DNA of 64,000 nucleotides from Lomentospora prolificans (Eukaryota > Ascomycota > Sordariomycetes > Microascales > Microascaceae). Of this stretch, positions 34,168 through 46,621 are shown piece by piece; position 1 is the stretch's first letter; every line of letters starts with the position of its first letter. The DNA is taken from positions 558,001 through 622,000 of the forward strand of contig JARFXM010000004.1 of assembly GCA_029532625.1 (NCBI GenBank), read 5' to 3'. Under the pieces are notes generated by a model. That model made no database searches. It was not told the origin of the DNA and saw only the letters and a list, made by a program, of their open reading frames with translations. The translations under genes and the position numbers were made by a program.

Positions 34168-37041
34168 CTGAAGATATCTTGACCATTGTGGATATTTGAC
34201 CACCGAAGGCATCCATGGCTGAGAGTGTCGCGGATGGAACAATATAATTACCGATTGGAATCCGGGGAAAGAGACCTAGGAATGAGTTAGTTATCTACAA
34301 CATGATGCCGCCATTACCTGGAACAGAATTAGACCAGTAATAATGAGTTGGAGGCTTAGAGTACAAGTAAGTCTGCGATTTCAAAATTTTGGCTTTCGTG
34401 AGAAAAGATATTCTCGAGATAATGACTCAAAAGAGTAGTGTAGCAGAATGGCGAGAGATTCAGACTTTCCAATCGTTCCATCTACTGCAGGGCGACTTTC
34501 CCTCCCTTTTATACACCACGAACTCTACTACTATTGCACACCAAGTCCCACACCCTCTCCCACCAGATAACTCACGTCATCACCAACCCCTCATGCTCAA
34601 AAACCCTCACATGGAAGAAATTACCAATAGCCAAGCGCTCCAGCTCCACATCGACCCGCCATTGGCCGGTCCTGGCCGTTGGTGGCCGAGGATAAACATC
34701 AATTTGTAGCAAAAGGCGACGTAGGAAAGAGGGGGGAGGCGCGGGATTTTAATATAAACTTTCACTCCCTTTTAACCCTATCTGTGGGGAGATGTGGGAT
34801 ATTCTTCGGAGGCACGGCAGCTCATCGGAGCAAGTCGCGAGGGCACCGGAAGTATCGGGCCGGTCGACCTCCGAGTTCGGCTGGCGAGTGCCCCGGTAGA
34901 ATTCGTTTCTGGGCCTCCGGGGCGTAAAGGAGGGCTGTCCGCGTGCTTGGCCGTGGCTTGGTCTCATCAATGTTGTGGGAATTGGTATTACGAATGAGGG
35001 GATTACGAGTACGACAGAAAGATCGAGCCGAAATATCCCAGGCTCCTGGCTGGCAATGGACTGTTCTTACTTCTATTTTCTCTACGTCTGGCTGAGCATC
35101 TTTTGTCTCATTGTTAGCCAGCGAACTCTGCAACTAAGACTTAGAAGCTGGCGAAAGCTTGGGTCCAGAGAGGGGAAACTGGCTCGGCTGCATATATTGC
35201 TCACCAACACGGAATAGCGTCTGTAGATCGACCATCATACCACACGCACACATCGTAGAGAAAAAGATACAAAAAAAAAAAGCTTCCCGTGTCCTCGGGA
35301 CCCTCTCATTTGTCCATTGTCATACAACCTTTCTGGCTAGTTGGAAGGGGGGGTTCCAGTTCTGGCCCGTCTTTTGACTCACAGACAGCTGATGCTGGCA
35401 AACCCCCCCCCCCCCCCCCCCCCCCCAACCGTTCTAAGCGTAGACGTTCTATTCCTAGAAGGGCGAAAAGGCTGTCATCGCCAGCTGGCCTGGCGAGGAA
35501 CGACCGGGTGGCCAAGCATCCGAATGCCAACGGAACACCGCGCTAATGCGCCCCGCACTGACTTCAACCAGGAATCGACGGAGAAAGGGGAAAAAGAAAA
35601 AAGAGAAAAAAAAAAAGAGAGAAAGCCAGCTGGGCGAGGTATTGACTTGTGGAGGAGTGGGAGAGGTTCTAAAAATTGGACGGCAGCCCTGTAGAGATTG
35701 AATTTTAATAAATTCCGAGCTTTCTTGCACTGCTTTCTTGGTTGCGGACTGAACCGTAACCCTAACTGCCGAACCGTTTTAACAACCTTTCGCTTCTAAT
35801 AAGAATAATAATACAACCACACATCTCTTTCTCAACGTCAGCTTGGGTATGAATATACAGAGAAGAAAGCGTCAATTCGAGAGCAAAATCCACCTGTTCG
35901 ACTCAATTCCCTTTCCTAGCAATAGACTAAGCCCAACAAGAGCCTCTCCGTCATCACCGACATGTCACCCAAATCTACCACCTTCTCCTCGATGCTGCAC
36001 CTCTCTCAGTCAGCGCCCAGAGCTCCATTGCAACGGCGGCTACCAATGTGTCCCTCCGCACGCACAGCTGGCCCCCTTCTACCCCCAGACCAAACAAACT
36101 CTTAGGACCCCCAAGGCCAAGGGAACTACTACACCCCAATCAAGGATCCGAGAACACGAGCGTCTTGTGACGAAAGCTGACCGGTCCGCGCGTCTACGAT
36201 ACTCCCTCCGGGCCCAGGTTCTCTCCCAATTCCCCATGTAAGCCAAGATGAAGCCTTTCCTGAGCCGCCCGTGCTCGTCCGCTCATCACTACTACCTTGT
36301 TCATCCTACACAGCCCCCCGACCTCTTTTCGTCCGAACTCCCAAGTTCGGACAACGAAGATGCCGGGTCTTAGTGTAGCCAGCCCTCCACAGCGTGCCTC
36401 ACGAAATCACACAATACCGCCGCCCTCCATACCAAACTGTGGATTAGTATTCCGCCCGAGCTACTTTTGACGTCATGCTAGTCGAGAACGGGCTAGAGGG
36501 GGCTCGAGCTGACTGACAAGAATGCCCAGAGCGCCCGAGGCGGGCTTCGACAAAAAAAACTTACATGGCCGAGCCGTCTGGAACTATTGAAATCTTACAG
36601 AATCCTCGTGGCGCTACCCTCATCCCCGCTCGAAGTGACGTGGTATTATATTCCTGGGAGCAGGCCGTGGTTGAAGAAGAAGCAAGGCGCGAGGATTCGG
36701 CCGTTGACATGCGGAGAAGCCGGATGGTGCGTGCAGGAGGGATGGAAGCTGGGCCGATCGAGGTTGGCATGCGCTTGCTAGCCTGCAGCTACGCTGGAAA
36801 AGGCTCTCTCGATCTTCGCGCCTTGGAAAGCATTAGTCCACTCATTCGTGATCCAAGCTCACCTATAAAGTCCATACGTTCCTCGACCGATTCATGAGGT
36901 CCTTATCACTCAATCCCTATCACCAAGCTCCTCCCCCGACAGAGCCTGACATCACAAGCTAACTCACAAGCCCTCAACCTCCCAGCCAAAACCCTCTCCG
37001 TTCCCAGGATTAAAAACAAAACAACACAAAACAAAACAAAA
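34168..37041. other. Spacer between divergent THI4 and DUF4360 genes
   Basis: The first part should be the THI4 promoter. ORFs such as 36565-36897 (+, 110 aa) and 35843-36241 (+, 132 aa) show no recognised domain, signal peptide or exon partners. A C24 run lies at 35403-35426. Confidence 0.5.
35403..35426. repeat. Poly(C) tract, 24 bp
   Basis: Uninterrupted run of 24 C in the spacer upstream of the DUF4360 gene. Confidence 0.95.
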
Positions 37042-37675
37042 ATGAAGCCCATTACAACCCTCTTCTCCGCCCTCTTCCCCCTCCTCACCCTCGCCTCCCC
37101 CCGCGCCACCCCCATCTCTCCTCTCCCGCCAATCCGACTCCCAAGTCCGCATCACGGCCGTCACCACAACCGGCGACGGCTGCCCCGCCGGCTCCTTCTC
37201 CACCAACATCAACGCCGCCGGCACCGTCGCCACCCTCGGCTTCGACGCCTACCAATCCTTCGTCGGCCCCGGTACCTCGGGCTCCGACCGCGAAAAGCAC
37301 TGCGAGCTCTTCGTCACCCTCCGCTACCCCCTCGGATGCACCGCCGCCTCCCTGACCACCACCTACCACGGCTTCGCCACCCTGCAGCCCGGTGTCTCCG
37401 GTGTGGTCGCGTCCACCTACAACTTGTCGCCCGGGAGCCTCACCAACGGGAATCCCGCTTCGACGGTCCTGAGCGGCGTCCAGTGGGCCAATGGGGACGT
37501 GTATACGAGGAACGACGTCACTTCCGCGCGCGTCTCCGTCAGTAGCCAGCAGCAGAGGGATGTGAGCTTTGTCATTAGGAACAGGTTGCTTCTTACCGCC
37601 GGGTCCTCGTCGCAGGAGGGGGCCATCACGGCTGATGATGTTACCTTGACCGTTACCGGACAGTCAGCTTGCTAG
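37042..37675 (+). CDS. DUF4360-family small secreted protein, with apparent 1-base frameshift
   Basis: ATG 37042 opens a signal peptide (MKPITTLFSALFPLLTLA). The mature part is in a second frame, from about SRQSDSQVRITAV to the stop at 37675: GDGCPAGSFST, TLGFDAYQSFVGPGTSGSDREKHCELFVTL, then YHGFATLQPGVSGV. These match the DUF4360 pattern (GxGCP..., F.....GP......R..C.L.....YP.G). The frames would join if one C were absent from the C6 run (37097-37102) or the C5 run (37109-37113). The total, 634 nt, is exactly one base over a multiple of three. No intron fits. About 210 aa after joining. Function of the family is unknown; members are secreted and Cys-containing. A Kex2-like Ser-Arg sits near the mature N-terminus. 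Confidence 0.75.
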
Positions 37676-38742
37676 ATGGCTTGACCGAAACGGGTAGGAA
37701 AAGGGGGTGGAACAGATCGATGGGGTTGGGAATGAAGCGCGTTTATAGCTGGCTGTATATCATTTATATATATATATATATATATCTCTTATTTTCTGCG
37801 TTCCGTTTCGTATATTGTCTCGAGCGCGTCGTTGTTGGAGTAATTAGCTCAAGGTTTCTGGTTAATATTAATCAGAAAAAGGTTTCAACAACTGACTTGT
37901 ACAAGCCTTGGCATGACCAACCTCAGTACTGCCGCTCTTGATTCAACCCGGGTTTAACCTCTGTCTGACCATACTGACGTCTCTCATGTCTCGCATGATG
38001 GACACGCGGTCTTAAAGATCAACTGATTTGTTTGTATTATGGGCATGTGGGTCGTATTAAAGCGGGACGGAGGATAATATAATACTACGGCAAGTATAAA
38101 CATAATTATGCGTGATATGCAAGGAACCATCTTGTGAGAGTTACTCTTTCCTCTTTTATTCATCTCATAACGCAAATGATATAGATCAACAGAGTTTGAA
38201 CGACAGGGGGGAAGCGTGATATCCGAAGCTTCAAAAACGCGCCTCCTGCGTAGAAACCGGGTATTAATGGAGCGTTTTTGGTTTTATTTTTTTATCTTAA
38301 TTTTATTTATTTTTATTTATTATTGTATCTTTTTCCCCCAGAGAGAAAACAGTCAGTCATAAAGGCATTGTCCATCAGAACAAGCTTGGAACAGGTTCAT
38401 GGCCAACAAAACGGAAAAGTTTTGTTAATGGAAAGGAAAATCCGAGTGTTAGGCCAGCCTCCTTCACCCTCCTCTTCGCCAACACGGAACGCTCAGGAAC
38501 GCCAACGGCCAATCCTGGTGTAAAGGTATCAATAAATCAATAAAAATGACCAATTCGCTGCAAACCCACAAAAAAAAAGCCCAATATCCCAGGAGACTTT
38601 CGGTATTCGCACGTAAAAAGAAAACTCCACTCATCAAATCACACACTGACACCCACTACCACCACAACACTGGTAGGTCCTCTGTTCAGAAAGAGAGAAA
38701 AAAGAAAAGAAAAGGAAAAAGAAAAAAAAGAAAAAGGCGCGT
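37676..38742. other. 3' spacer between convergent genes
   Basis: Holds the 3' ends of the DUF4360 (+) and rhodopsin-like (-) genes and a (TA)n tract at 37765-37785. AT-rich, no gene. Confidence 0.6.
37765..37785. repeat. (TA)n microsatellite
   Basis: About ten TA units, about 90 bp after the DUF4360 stop; in the predicted 3' UTR. Confidence 0.9.
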
Positions 38743-40071
38743 CTACCGAGCATGGTAGCTAGAGCCCTGACTCTCGTAATCCCCTTCGGAGATCCAAAAC
38801 TCCGTCTTCTTCCTAATGCCAGACTCGAGCTCGACCTCGCTCCCATCGCTCCTCGAAAGCGACGGCCGTCGACGAGATTCGATGAGGGTCGCCGCGCGGT
38901 CGATGACGGAATCGCCGGCTCCGGCGCGGAGCTTGTCGGTGAGGTGGTTAGCGCGGGACTTGGACTGCGACAAGGACGAGCGGACATAGTGGTTACGGTC
39001 GCCGTACTTGTCGTCGCGGGGGGTGGTTTCGCCGCGGAAGAAATAAAGGTAGATTTGCCGGGAGAGGGCGAGGTTGGCGGCAATGATGCCAAGGTAGAGC
39101 TCGAGGTTGGACCAGATGGCGGCGATGGCGTAGGCCCCTGTGTTTGTATTTTGTTAGGACTCGCTATTCGTACGATGCGCGGAGGCGGCGATGGAAACTT
39201 ACAAGTGAGATCGTTGGTGACGAGTCCGAGGGAGGAGGCACGGGCAATACCGAAACCAGTAGCACTAGAGAGATATATGTCTGTCAGAATCTAATAAAAG
39301 CGTACCATAGCTCTATTTTCGTGCTAGTTACTTACATGAGACCCAAGCTCATCAATCCGCCGACCATGATCTTGGCCTTGAACGGGATGCGGACCTTCCA
39401 GATGACGACGAGCGGAAGGAGCGAGCATAAGAAATCGGTCAAGATAGAGTAGGCTGCTACTAGTTAGTTTCCCCTTCCCCAAGTCAAGTAGGACAGGCGC
39501 TTTCGAGCAGTTTTTTCAACTCACCAATGGTAAAGTAGATGGAGTAAATGCGGACCTTGGGCGGCCAGCATTTCGTGTCAGCGCCCCTCCAATACCCAAC
39601 CGGACTGCACTCGGCCAGCAGAACCACAATACACCCAAAGTTGGTGATGATCAACCCGGCCATGGCGGTGTACAGCACAATCTTGAGCTTCCTCGAGTCC
39701 TTCATCCGCAGGATCAGCAGCATGATGGACAGCTTCAGCAGGCAGATGCCGGAAAACAGGCAAATCTGCGCCCACCACCCGAGCTGGTTGTTCATCCTGT
39801 AGTCGTCCTCGTCGACGTAGGGCCGGTGCTGGCCGTTGCCGTAGTTGACGACCTGCACAACCTGCAGGGCGTACCGTATCACGCCGATGATGGTGACGAG
39901 GCCCATCGTGGCGTCATCCCAGCCGAGCGTGTGTATACCCGCGCGAACCCATAGGCGGAGGGCGCAGGTGACTACGACGAAGAAGATGAGGACGCCGGAG
40001 AGGGCGAGGAGGAGGGGGCCGACATTTTCGTAAGGCGGTAGCGCATCGTCACCGGTTGTCAAAGTTGACAT
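38743..40071 (-). CDS. Seven-helix Fung_rhodopsin-domain integral membrane protein
   Basis: Four exons are read: 40071-39525, 39453-39336, 39264-39203 and 39137-38743, giving 373 aa with all introns GT-AG and in frame. Seven hydrophobic segments follow an outside N-terminus: LLLALSGVLIFFVVV; MGLVTIIGVIRYALQVV; AQICLFSGICLLKLSIMLLIL; VLYTAMAGLIITNFGCIVVLL; FTIGAYSILTDFLCSLLPLVVI; MVGGLMSLGLIATGFGIAR; and IWSNLELYLGIIAANL. The GWDDATM motif after helix 1 and the SILTDFLCSLLP and WSNLELYLGIIAANLA segments are hallmarks of the fungal rhodopsin-like (SAT20/PTH11-related) family. No CFEM domain precedes it. The cytoplasmic tail of about 90 residues is Ser/Arg-rich. Probably a plasma-membrane sensor; ligand unknown. 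I chose Met at 40071; the in-frame ATG 210 bp upstream would add an unlikely extension. Confidence 0.88.
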
Positions 40072-41236
40072 TGTTTCTCGGTGAAGTTGTCGAGAAGATG
40101 AAAAGTGAGGGACAGATGGTATTGTCTCACTAGGCAAGCAGATGGGAGCGGAGGGAGCGCAAGAAAGAACACAAAAGCCAAGAGGCGGGGATCTAGATCT
40201 TACTATATGAGATATATCAGAATCCCAAATCCAGGTTTCTAGACTTCCAACGCAACGCATAAAAGAAGTAGAGTCCCACACGGGGAAGGGAAAAAAGGTG
40301 TAAACAATTGACAGAATTCCGGTACGTTGATAGAGAGAGGACCCAAGAAAAGCCGGGGGTGGGTGAGATGCTTTTTGCGTGCGCCGTCGTCTCAGCTATA
40401 GCCCTCCGTACCTTTTTTTTTAGATCTTCACAGGGCGTTGTTGCGGAAGCGACAGCTCGCCGGTCGCGTTGAGGTGATACGAGTGGCGCCACACTCGAGG
40501 GAAAGAGACAGACATTCCCGCGTCGGGTCGGCTTCGGATCGAGATTTCAGAGTGTGGTTGAAGTCGTGGTAGACCGGGCTATATCGCATGCCGGTTCATC
40601 CACGACGTCGCCTGGCTGGCTGGCAACGTAACAAACGGCGCACAGGGACTGCTGCAGCGGCAGCAGCAAGACAGAGTCGCACAAACACAATCTAATCGAC
40701 GTACTTGTGCACGACCCCAAGGAGGATGAACGAAGGTTGGAACCAAAAGAACGGGAAGACCAAGGGGAAAGGGTATAATAGCCAGCGTTCCGTCCTTCCG
40801 TTTAAGGCGCCCTCGCCTAGACCACAGTATCTGGGCAGCGAGCGCCAGGCAGGGGGGGACATCGGGATCGGAAGTGGGAGATTTAGAGTTCAACGTGTAG
40901 GGGTTCTAGCCGTTCTAGCCCAATGGCAGTGCCAGACATCCTTAATCGAGGCGCGGCTGCATTTGTTTCCGTCCCCCCTTTTCCTTTGACTTTCGATTCG
41001 TCTAGGGTGTGTGTGTTGCGAGGAAAGAAGCTGAACCGAGACGTCGGCTGGCAGGGGATTGATTCGAGGGGATGTTGGGCGTGCATGAGAGCAGGTTTTT
41101 TTTTTTTTTTTCCTTCTACTTTCCTTTCAAGTGTGGCTCGTCAAGCGACTCACGTTGCACAAGGTTGCTCCTCCTGCTCCTGAGCTGGGGGTAGGTGGGC
41201 AAGGGACAGACAAGGGAGCGGCAGGTAGAGATAGAC

Positions 41237-41455
41237 ATGGGCCATCCATCTTTATGCCCTTTTTTATTGTTATTATTTTTTTCCTTCTCATGTACTTCCG
41301 AAGATCTCTACGGCATCGTCGATCGATGGTGCCCAAAGGGCATTTGGATGAGGAAAGCGGGCAAGAACACTATCTGCGAGGGTGGGAGGAGGATGGGGAT
41401 CTTCCATGTGGATGCAGGCGACATGTTCTGCGTAGATTGCGGAGCGGCTGGATAA
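41237..41455 (+). CDS. Candidate small secreted Cys-containing protein
   Basis: A 72-aa ORF starts with a run of hydrophobic residues like a signal peptide (CPFLLLLFFSFSCTSE) and has four more cysteines in the mature part (WCPKG, TICEGG, FCVDCG). I recognise no family, and the hydrophobic run partly reflects a T-rich stretch. It could be chance. No neighbour or exon supports it. Confidence 0.2.
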   Translation: MGHPSLCPFLLLLFFSFSCTSEDLYGIVDRWCPKGIWMRKAGKNTICEGGRRMGIFHVDAGDMFCVDCGAAG

Positions 41456-44400
41456 AGTTGGCCAGGAACGGCATTTCGAAGGTCGATCCGGGCGGCGGGT
41501 TCCAGGCGTGGCTTGGCATTGTTGGGTTCCAGGATGGGATAAGCGTGCAGCTGGAGAAGGGGATGTCATTGACGGTGGTGAGAGGTTCAAGAAGGTGCTG
41601 GCGAAATATGATGACATTACCATATTATAGGGCAGACCAACCACAGGACACTTAAAAGGGTCCCCCCGGCCCAAAAAAAGACCCTCCGGACGCAGATAGA
41701 ACGGCCGGTGCCGATCGCAGTGATTTGAGTTTGGCTACTCCCCTTAGCTTCGGGAACCAAAGTGGGCGCCATTCCCCCTTAGGCCGGCCAGCCAAGCTGG
41801 CTGCACTGCTGGCACTGCACTCTTAAAGCCTGGCGGGCTGGCTGGGGCGAGGTCCTGTATTACTGTATGCAGCTGGCTGGCCAGCTAATTTAGAAAAAAC
41901 GAGATTCAATACAAATATGAAGGCCGGCCAGCAAACACTCTCTCTCACCTGGCACAGTGGCTGGCTGGCGAATTAAAATGCGCCTGTGCAATGGAGAGCC
42001 AGCGCAGCGCAGCACCCCGGTGAAGGGAACCCTGCCGGAGTTTGGTCGACCTCCATCAATGATATCCCTCCATGTACCTTGGGATTACTCTGTAGGCTCT
42101 TCATTTTATTCAGTCCACTTGAATGTCCATGATGAGCGCTGGAACGCCTCTTGAACCACTGTCACACGACTACTCTTCCTTCGCAGCTCTTTCGCACCAT
42201 AGCTGGCTTGCGAAAGTTGGGGAACTATCTTGGTATGTCGTCTCCAGTCGGATCACGAGCCGAGAGCGAGCACTGTTGATAATAGTTTTCCTTTGCCCAC
42301 GCTTTCCCACTGTTGCTCCTTCCTTTTCCGTCAACAACTCCCCCGAAAACTCTTTAATTGTCACAGTTTAGGGCCCAAGGAAATTTTTTTTTTTTTTTTC
42401 TTGGTTTGTTTTGTTTTGCCCACGCGTGCACTGTATGATCTGCGATCGGCTCAGGGATCAGCGAATGCATGCAGCGTGTTCTCGCTTTCTTGTGGCAATC
42501 CCAGAGTCTGAGTGGATGTACGCGAAAATGTTCCTCTCGGGTCCCATGCTTTGAATTGACGTATGCAGAAGAAATACAGCTAATAGCTCTTCCGCAAGAA
42601 GCAGCGGGTTTGATTATCGCGCGCTCGGTCCCCCGCCCCCCGCCTTTTTCCGTCCACCCTTCCCGCAATTCTTAGCCTGTGCACGCGAGTCTAAATCTCG
42701 TTTTCTATGATGGAGGGATGGATATCCCGCGCTGCAAGCCCGATCTGCTCGGCTGATAAAGCCACGTAATATGAGTGGCAGCCGTCCAAGACATGAGCGA
42801 GACGGACCGGGGGAGGAGACACAAAGTTCGAGACGCTACGGAAGACCGAGGAAGCCCATTCTACGGCATGGGAAACATTCCACCACGACGTCGGGTGGTA
42901 TTCCGGGAGGTAATATGGCAGGCATTGTTCCTCTCAATGTCACCGGTTCTCACCATTGGCCGAGAACAAAAGAACTTGTACCCTGGAGAACCCTTTTTTT
43001 TCTTCCTTTTTTATCTTGATTGTGATGCTTCAAGGAAATTGCAGTGCCATCCCCTACAGTAGGAATCGAGAAAAAAAAAAGGAAGAAGGAAAAGAGAAAA
43101 GGGGATGAGCACATGCGATGCTACCATAATACCCTGCCGGCAGCGTCAGATTCAAAGTGCATTCTGTGTTAATGTTGAAGCCTAGGGTCCATACGGATGA
43201 TAACCATACCACTTTGACTGTGGCTAAATCATGTATCGTCGGGACTGTTGAAGTTGGAGTCCAGACTTGCAAGTCGAATTGTTATATTACATACGTATCA
43301 AACAACATGGATTGATGCATTAATTTCGATGGGACCATGACCAACAGGTGGAGACAACCAATATCACATCGTTGACTTGGCATGGAGGCTGCAGGATTGA
43401 CGAGACCAACCGTCTAAGATTGATTTGATCCGTGCCTGGCTACATCCGTCTGTCGAGGCACTGCTAGCTTCACGCCAGGCCAGCTTGGCCTGCCTGATCA
43501 CTTCTTCATGTGTGCGTTCGCCCTGACCGATCTCGATCTTTGCCCCGTCGATGCACAAAAGGCATGTATCTTTTTTTTTTTCCCTTTCTTTCTCGGCGAA
43601 GCGTTGTTTGAAGGATTGTGCAGATGCGAAATTGCGCCGGCTCTTCATTGATCAACTCACTCCAGTGTGCTACGCGGGTCCCTGTCGGATTTGATGTCGT
43701 GTTCCTTGTAGGCCAGCGGAATCCTTTCCAGCCTCTGTCCCGTGGTCACCAACCTCTTGCCCTCAATCTCATCTGTCTCAGCCCTCTGTTCTGAAATGTT
43801 TCTTAATAATTTTGATCCGTTTCTCTCCTTCATTGATCGGAAAATAGAGTTGCTGTGGACAAGAGCACCAGGCTTGCCATATCAATCGGAATGGGGAAAT
43901 CCAAATAGGAAAAGGGACTGGGGAATCTTGCCCCATCCATGTCAGGTCGAAGAGCCAGCTTCGATTTCGTCCATTCTTCGATCGAATGTATCACCACTCC
44001 AAAAGGGTGTTTCCAATTGAGCCTGCTGGAAGCCTTTGTTGCTTTTTCTAATCTTCCCATCCTTTCCTCTGCCACAGCCGACAATGGTCTTCTTAACATG
44101 TTGCTCGTCACCCCTCTGTCTCTTCTATCCCCCGTACTCTAGAGTACAAAGGCCTCGATTGTCGAGGTTCCTCCCCCGTGGCGTGGGGGCCACTTCCAGG
44201 TTGTCTCCATCAGACTAGGGTTCCCTTTCCACGCAAGCTTCGGAATCCCAGAGAGACCTGGAAGAAGGCATCAATGATGCACTGGTTTCAAGGATATAAG
44301 GATATCGTCAAAACCGCCTCGCTCCTGCGAACTGCCAAGTATTCTGCCAGCTATGGGTTTCTGAAGACTAGTGGAGTGGTATGAGATGAGCCATTCTCAG

Positions 44401-45036
44401 GTATTTGACTCTTAGCGCCAGCATCGCGATCCATTGCCTGGCCCCTGGTCTTATACCACTCTCCCCCTCAACCCTGTAAATGTCGCCATCCCGATCACAC
44501 TGGCATCCATGTCTGTCTCACCTCACGGCTGCACCAAAGCAAGACCTTATGCCAGCGAGGAAGTCAATCATTGACCAGCCCCTCTGTCCAACGTATCCGC
44601 CACACCTAGCACAGACGCCGAAATCCAATTGGGAAGCTTTCCTCCCCTCCCCTCCCCAGCTCACCCAGGCCTTCATCTCCCGCCAGCATCGGCAAACCAG
44701 TGGGAAGGCTCCAAGCCACAAAACGACGACCCTGACTAAGGATTTTGGGTTTCCCCCCCACCTCGCAAACTCGGCTGGCTCATCGAGAATCGCCGATAAC
44801 TGCCAGCGTTGTGGAGAACTTTTAAATGGTGGTGCGGCATCTCCCTTTGCTGGCTAAAGCTAGCCTAGCCAGCAGTGCACGCCGCCAAACTGAATCAATC
44901 GTCTATCATGCTCCCATCCCCATCAGTCTACTCATCGCAGGACATGCGCTGACACTGAATACTGAATTGCTGCGTCCAATTGTGCAAACAGTCTTCCATC
45001 CACCGTGCCATGTGCCATGCGTGCTTCATCCCCCAC

Positions 45037-45037
<1 letters not shown>

Positions 45038-45072
<35 letters not shown>
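45038..45072. repeat. Poly(A) tract, 35 bp
   Basis: Uninterrupted run of 35 A in the spacer upstream of the GMC oxidoreductase gene. Confidence 0.95.
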
Positions 45073-45076
<4 letters not shown>

Positions 45077-46621
45077 CAAACCAAAGGTCTATCTATTATT
45101 AGTCTTCACTTCGCTTCCCGTCCGCGCAGCCCTACCCCGGGGCTCGACGGATGTCTTCCGGATGATGCAGCCAACCGGCCATGCAGCACTTACTGCCTCC
45201 CTCCCCAACGTAGTATTCCTCATCTCCCGCCAGCCAGCGTCGTTTTGGTACCCCCTCCACCATCCATCAATATCCATCATCCACGTCCTCCCGCCAGGGT
45301 CTTTGTTCCTCCCTCCCCGTAAACCCGTGGCCAGGCACGACACTGCGCTATCGAGCCCTCCACCTATCCTTCCCTCAAGCTGGCAAAGGGCCAGTCGTCT
45401 CGAAAGAAAGAAAAAATAAATAAAATAAAATAAAAAAACGATTTCGTCCAAACTTGACGGTTTCTCACCCGCGACATCACTTCTAATTTCCGCAGGACTT
45501 GGCCCCCTTCTCTCTCTGTCTCATTCCGACTTGAGACCCTCTGGCCAATGCGCAAAACGAAGACACAGGCCCACAACTTATCGTAGCTTGGCCTGACCCC
45601 ATTCCATCCCCCATCCCGGTGCTCCTGTCGTCAATTGTCTTCCCATGCACGCACACTGAAAAGTTATCTTGGCCAGCATCGATCCAAGTTTTGCAAAGCC
45701 TGGCGTCATGGCCATCTTTCCGTGGCCCTGGTAGCATTGCTGGCTGTTACCCATCCCATCACGCCTCGCCTAACAAAAACGCCTGGCTCTTCGCCTCTTT
45801 TCTCTCTACATGCGCCGTCTTTCATACCATCTGCCACCCCAACGAGTTTCCTGGCACCGATCAACAAAGACATGAGCGGGCCAGCCAACCCTGTGTGCTT
45901 ATTCGCCCCGTCTGCCGGCGCAATATCTTCCCATTATGAGCGTAGCGTAATATTAGCTGGCATTCTGCTCTTCTTCTCACAGCGCCCGGGCCCCCCCAAA
46001 CTCCCAACCAACCAGCTGCTTGGTGGCCTTACCGGGATAGCCAGCAAGCAAGGCAAGAAGAATGCCTGCTTTGACTAACTGGCAGGAAAGACCAACAAGC
46101 AGACTAATACGCTTTACACAAGCGACGCCGCCCGCCGCCGTGTTATTGTTTCCCTCCTCCCCCCCCCGCAAACTGCCGCCCTGATCCGGCCGGTTCCTGG
46201 GGACCAAATAGAGCAGAGAAGGACGGGACCCCATTATCAATTGTAAACAGAAAGCAGTAAGTGGCTGGCCTTGTCCGTAACCCATGATGAACCCATTCGC
46301 AATGCTGGCTGCGACCCAGGAAAAAGATTCCCCGGCCCTGCTTGTTGGTTCTGATCCCCTTATTCCTCTCTTCTTATTCCCTCCCTCACGCTCTCCCGTC
46401 CCATCCACTCTTCTTCTCTCTCTCGCCCTACCCAGCCAATACCCTCGCTCCTCTTCTTCCCCCCTTCCTTTCCGTCGCTTTTGGCTGAATTGCTTTTGTG
46501 CCTCCTTTTCCAGAGCATCGTAGGAAAGACAAGATAGCCAGTCTAAATCCCACCATTCTCCTTGTGGTGTGACCTCCCATACGATCCCGACAGCCGGAAA
46601 AGAAAGAAAGACAGACCCATC

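Larger units (their letters stand above)
40072..46621. other. Spacer of 6.5 kb, no firm gene
   Basis: The largest gap in the window. It has CT-rich promoter-like parts (44.4-46.6 kb), GCCAGC/GCTGGC clusters (41.77-41.98 kb, 44.85 kb, 45.2 kb), and an A35 run at 45038-45072. The only gene candidate is a short Cys-containing ORF at 41237. Confidence 0.5.
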
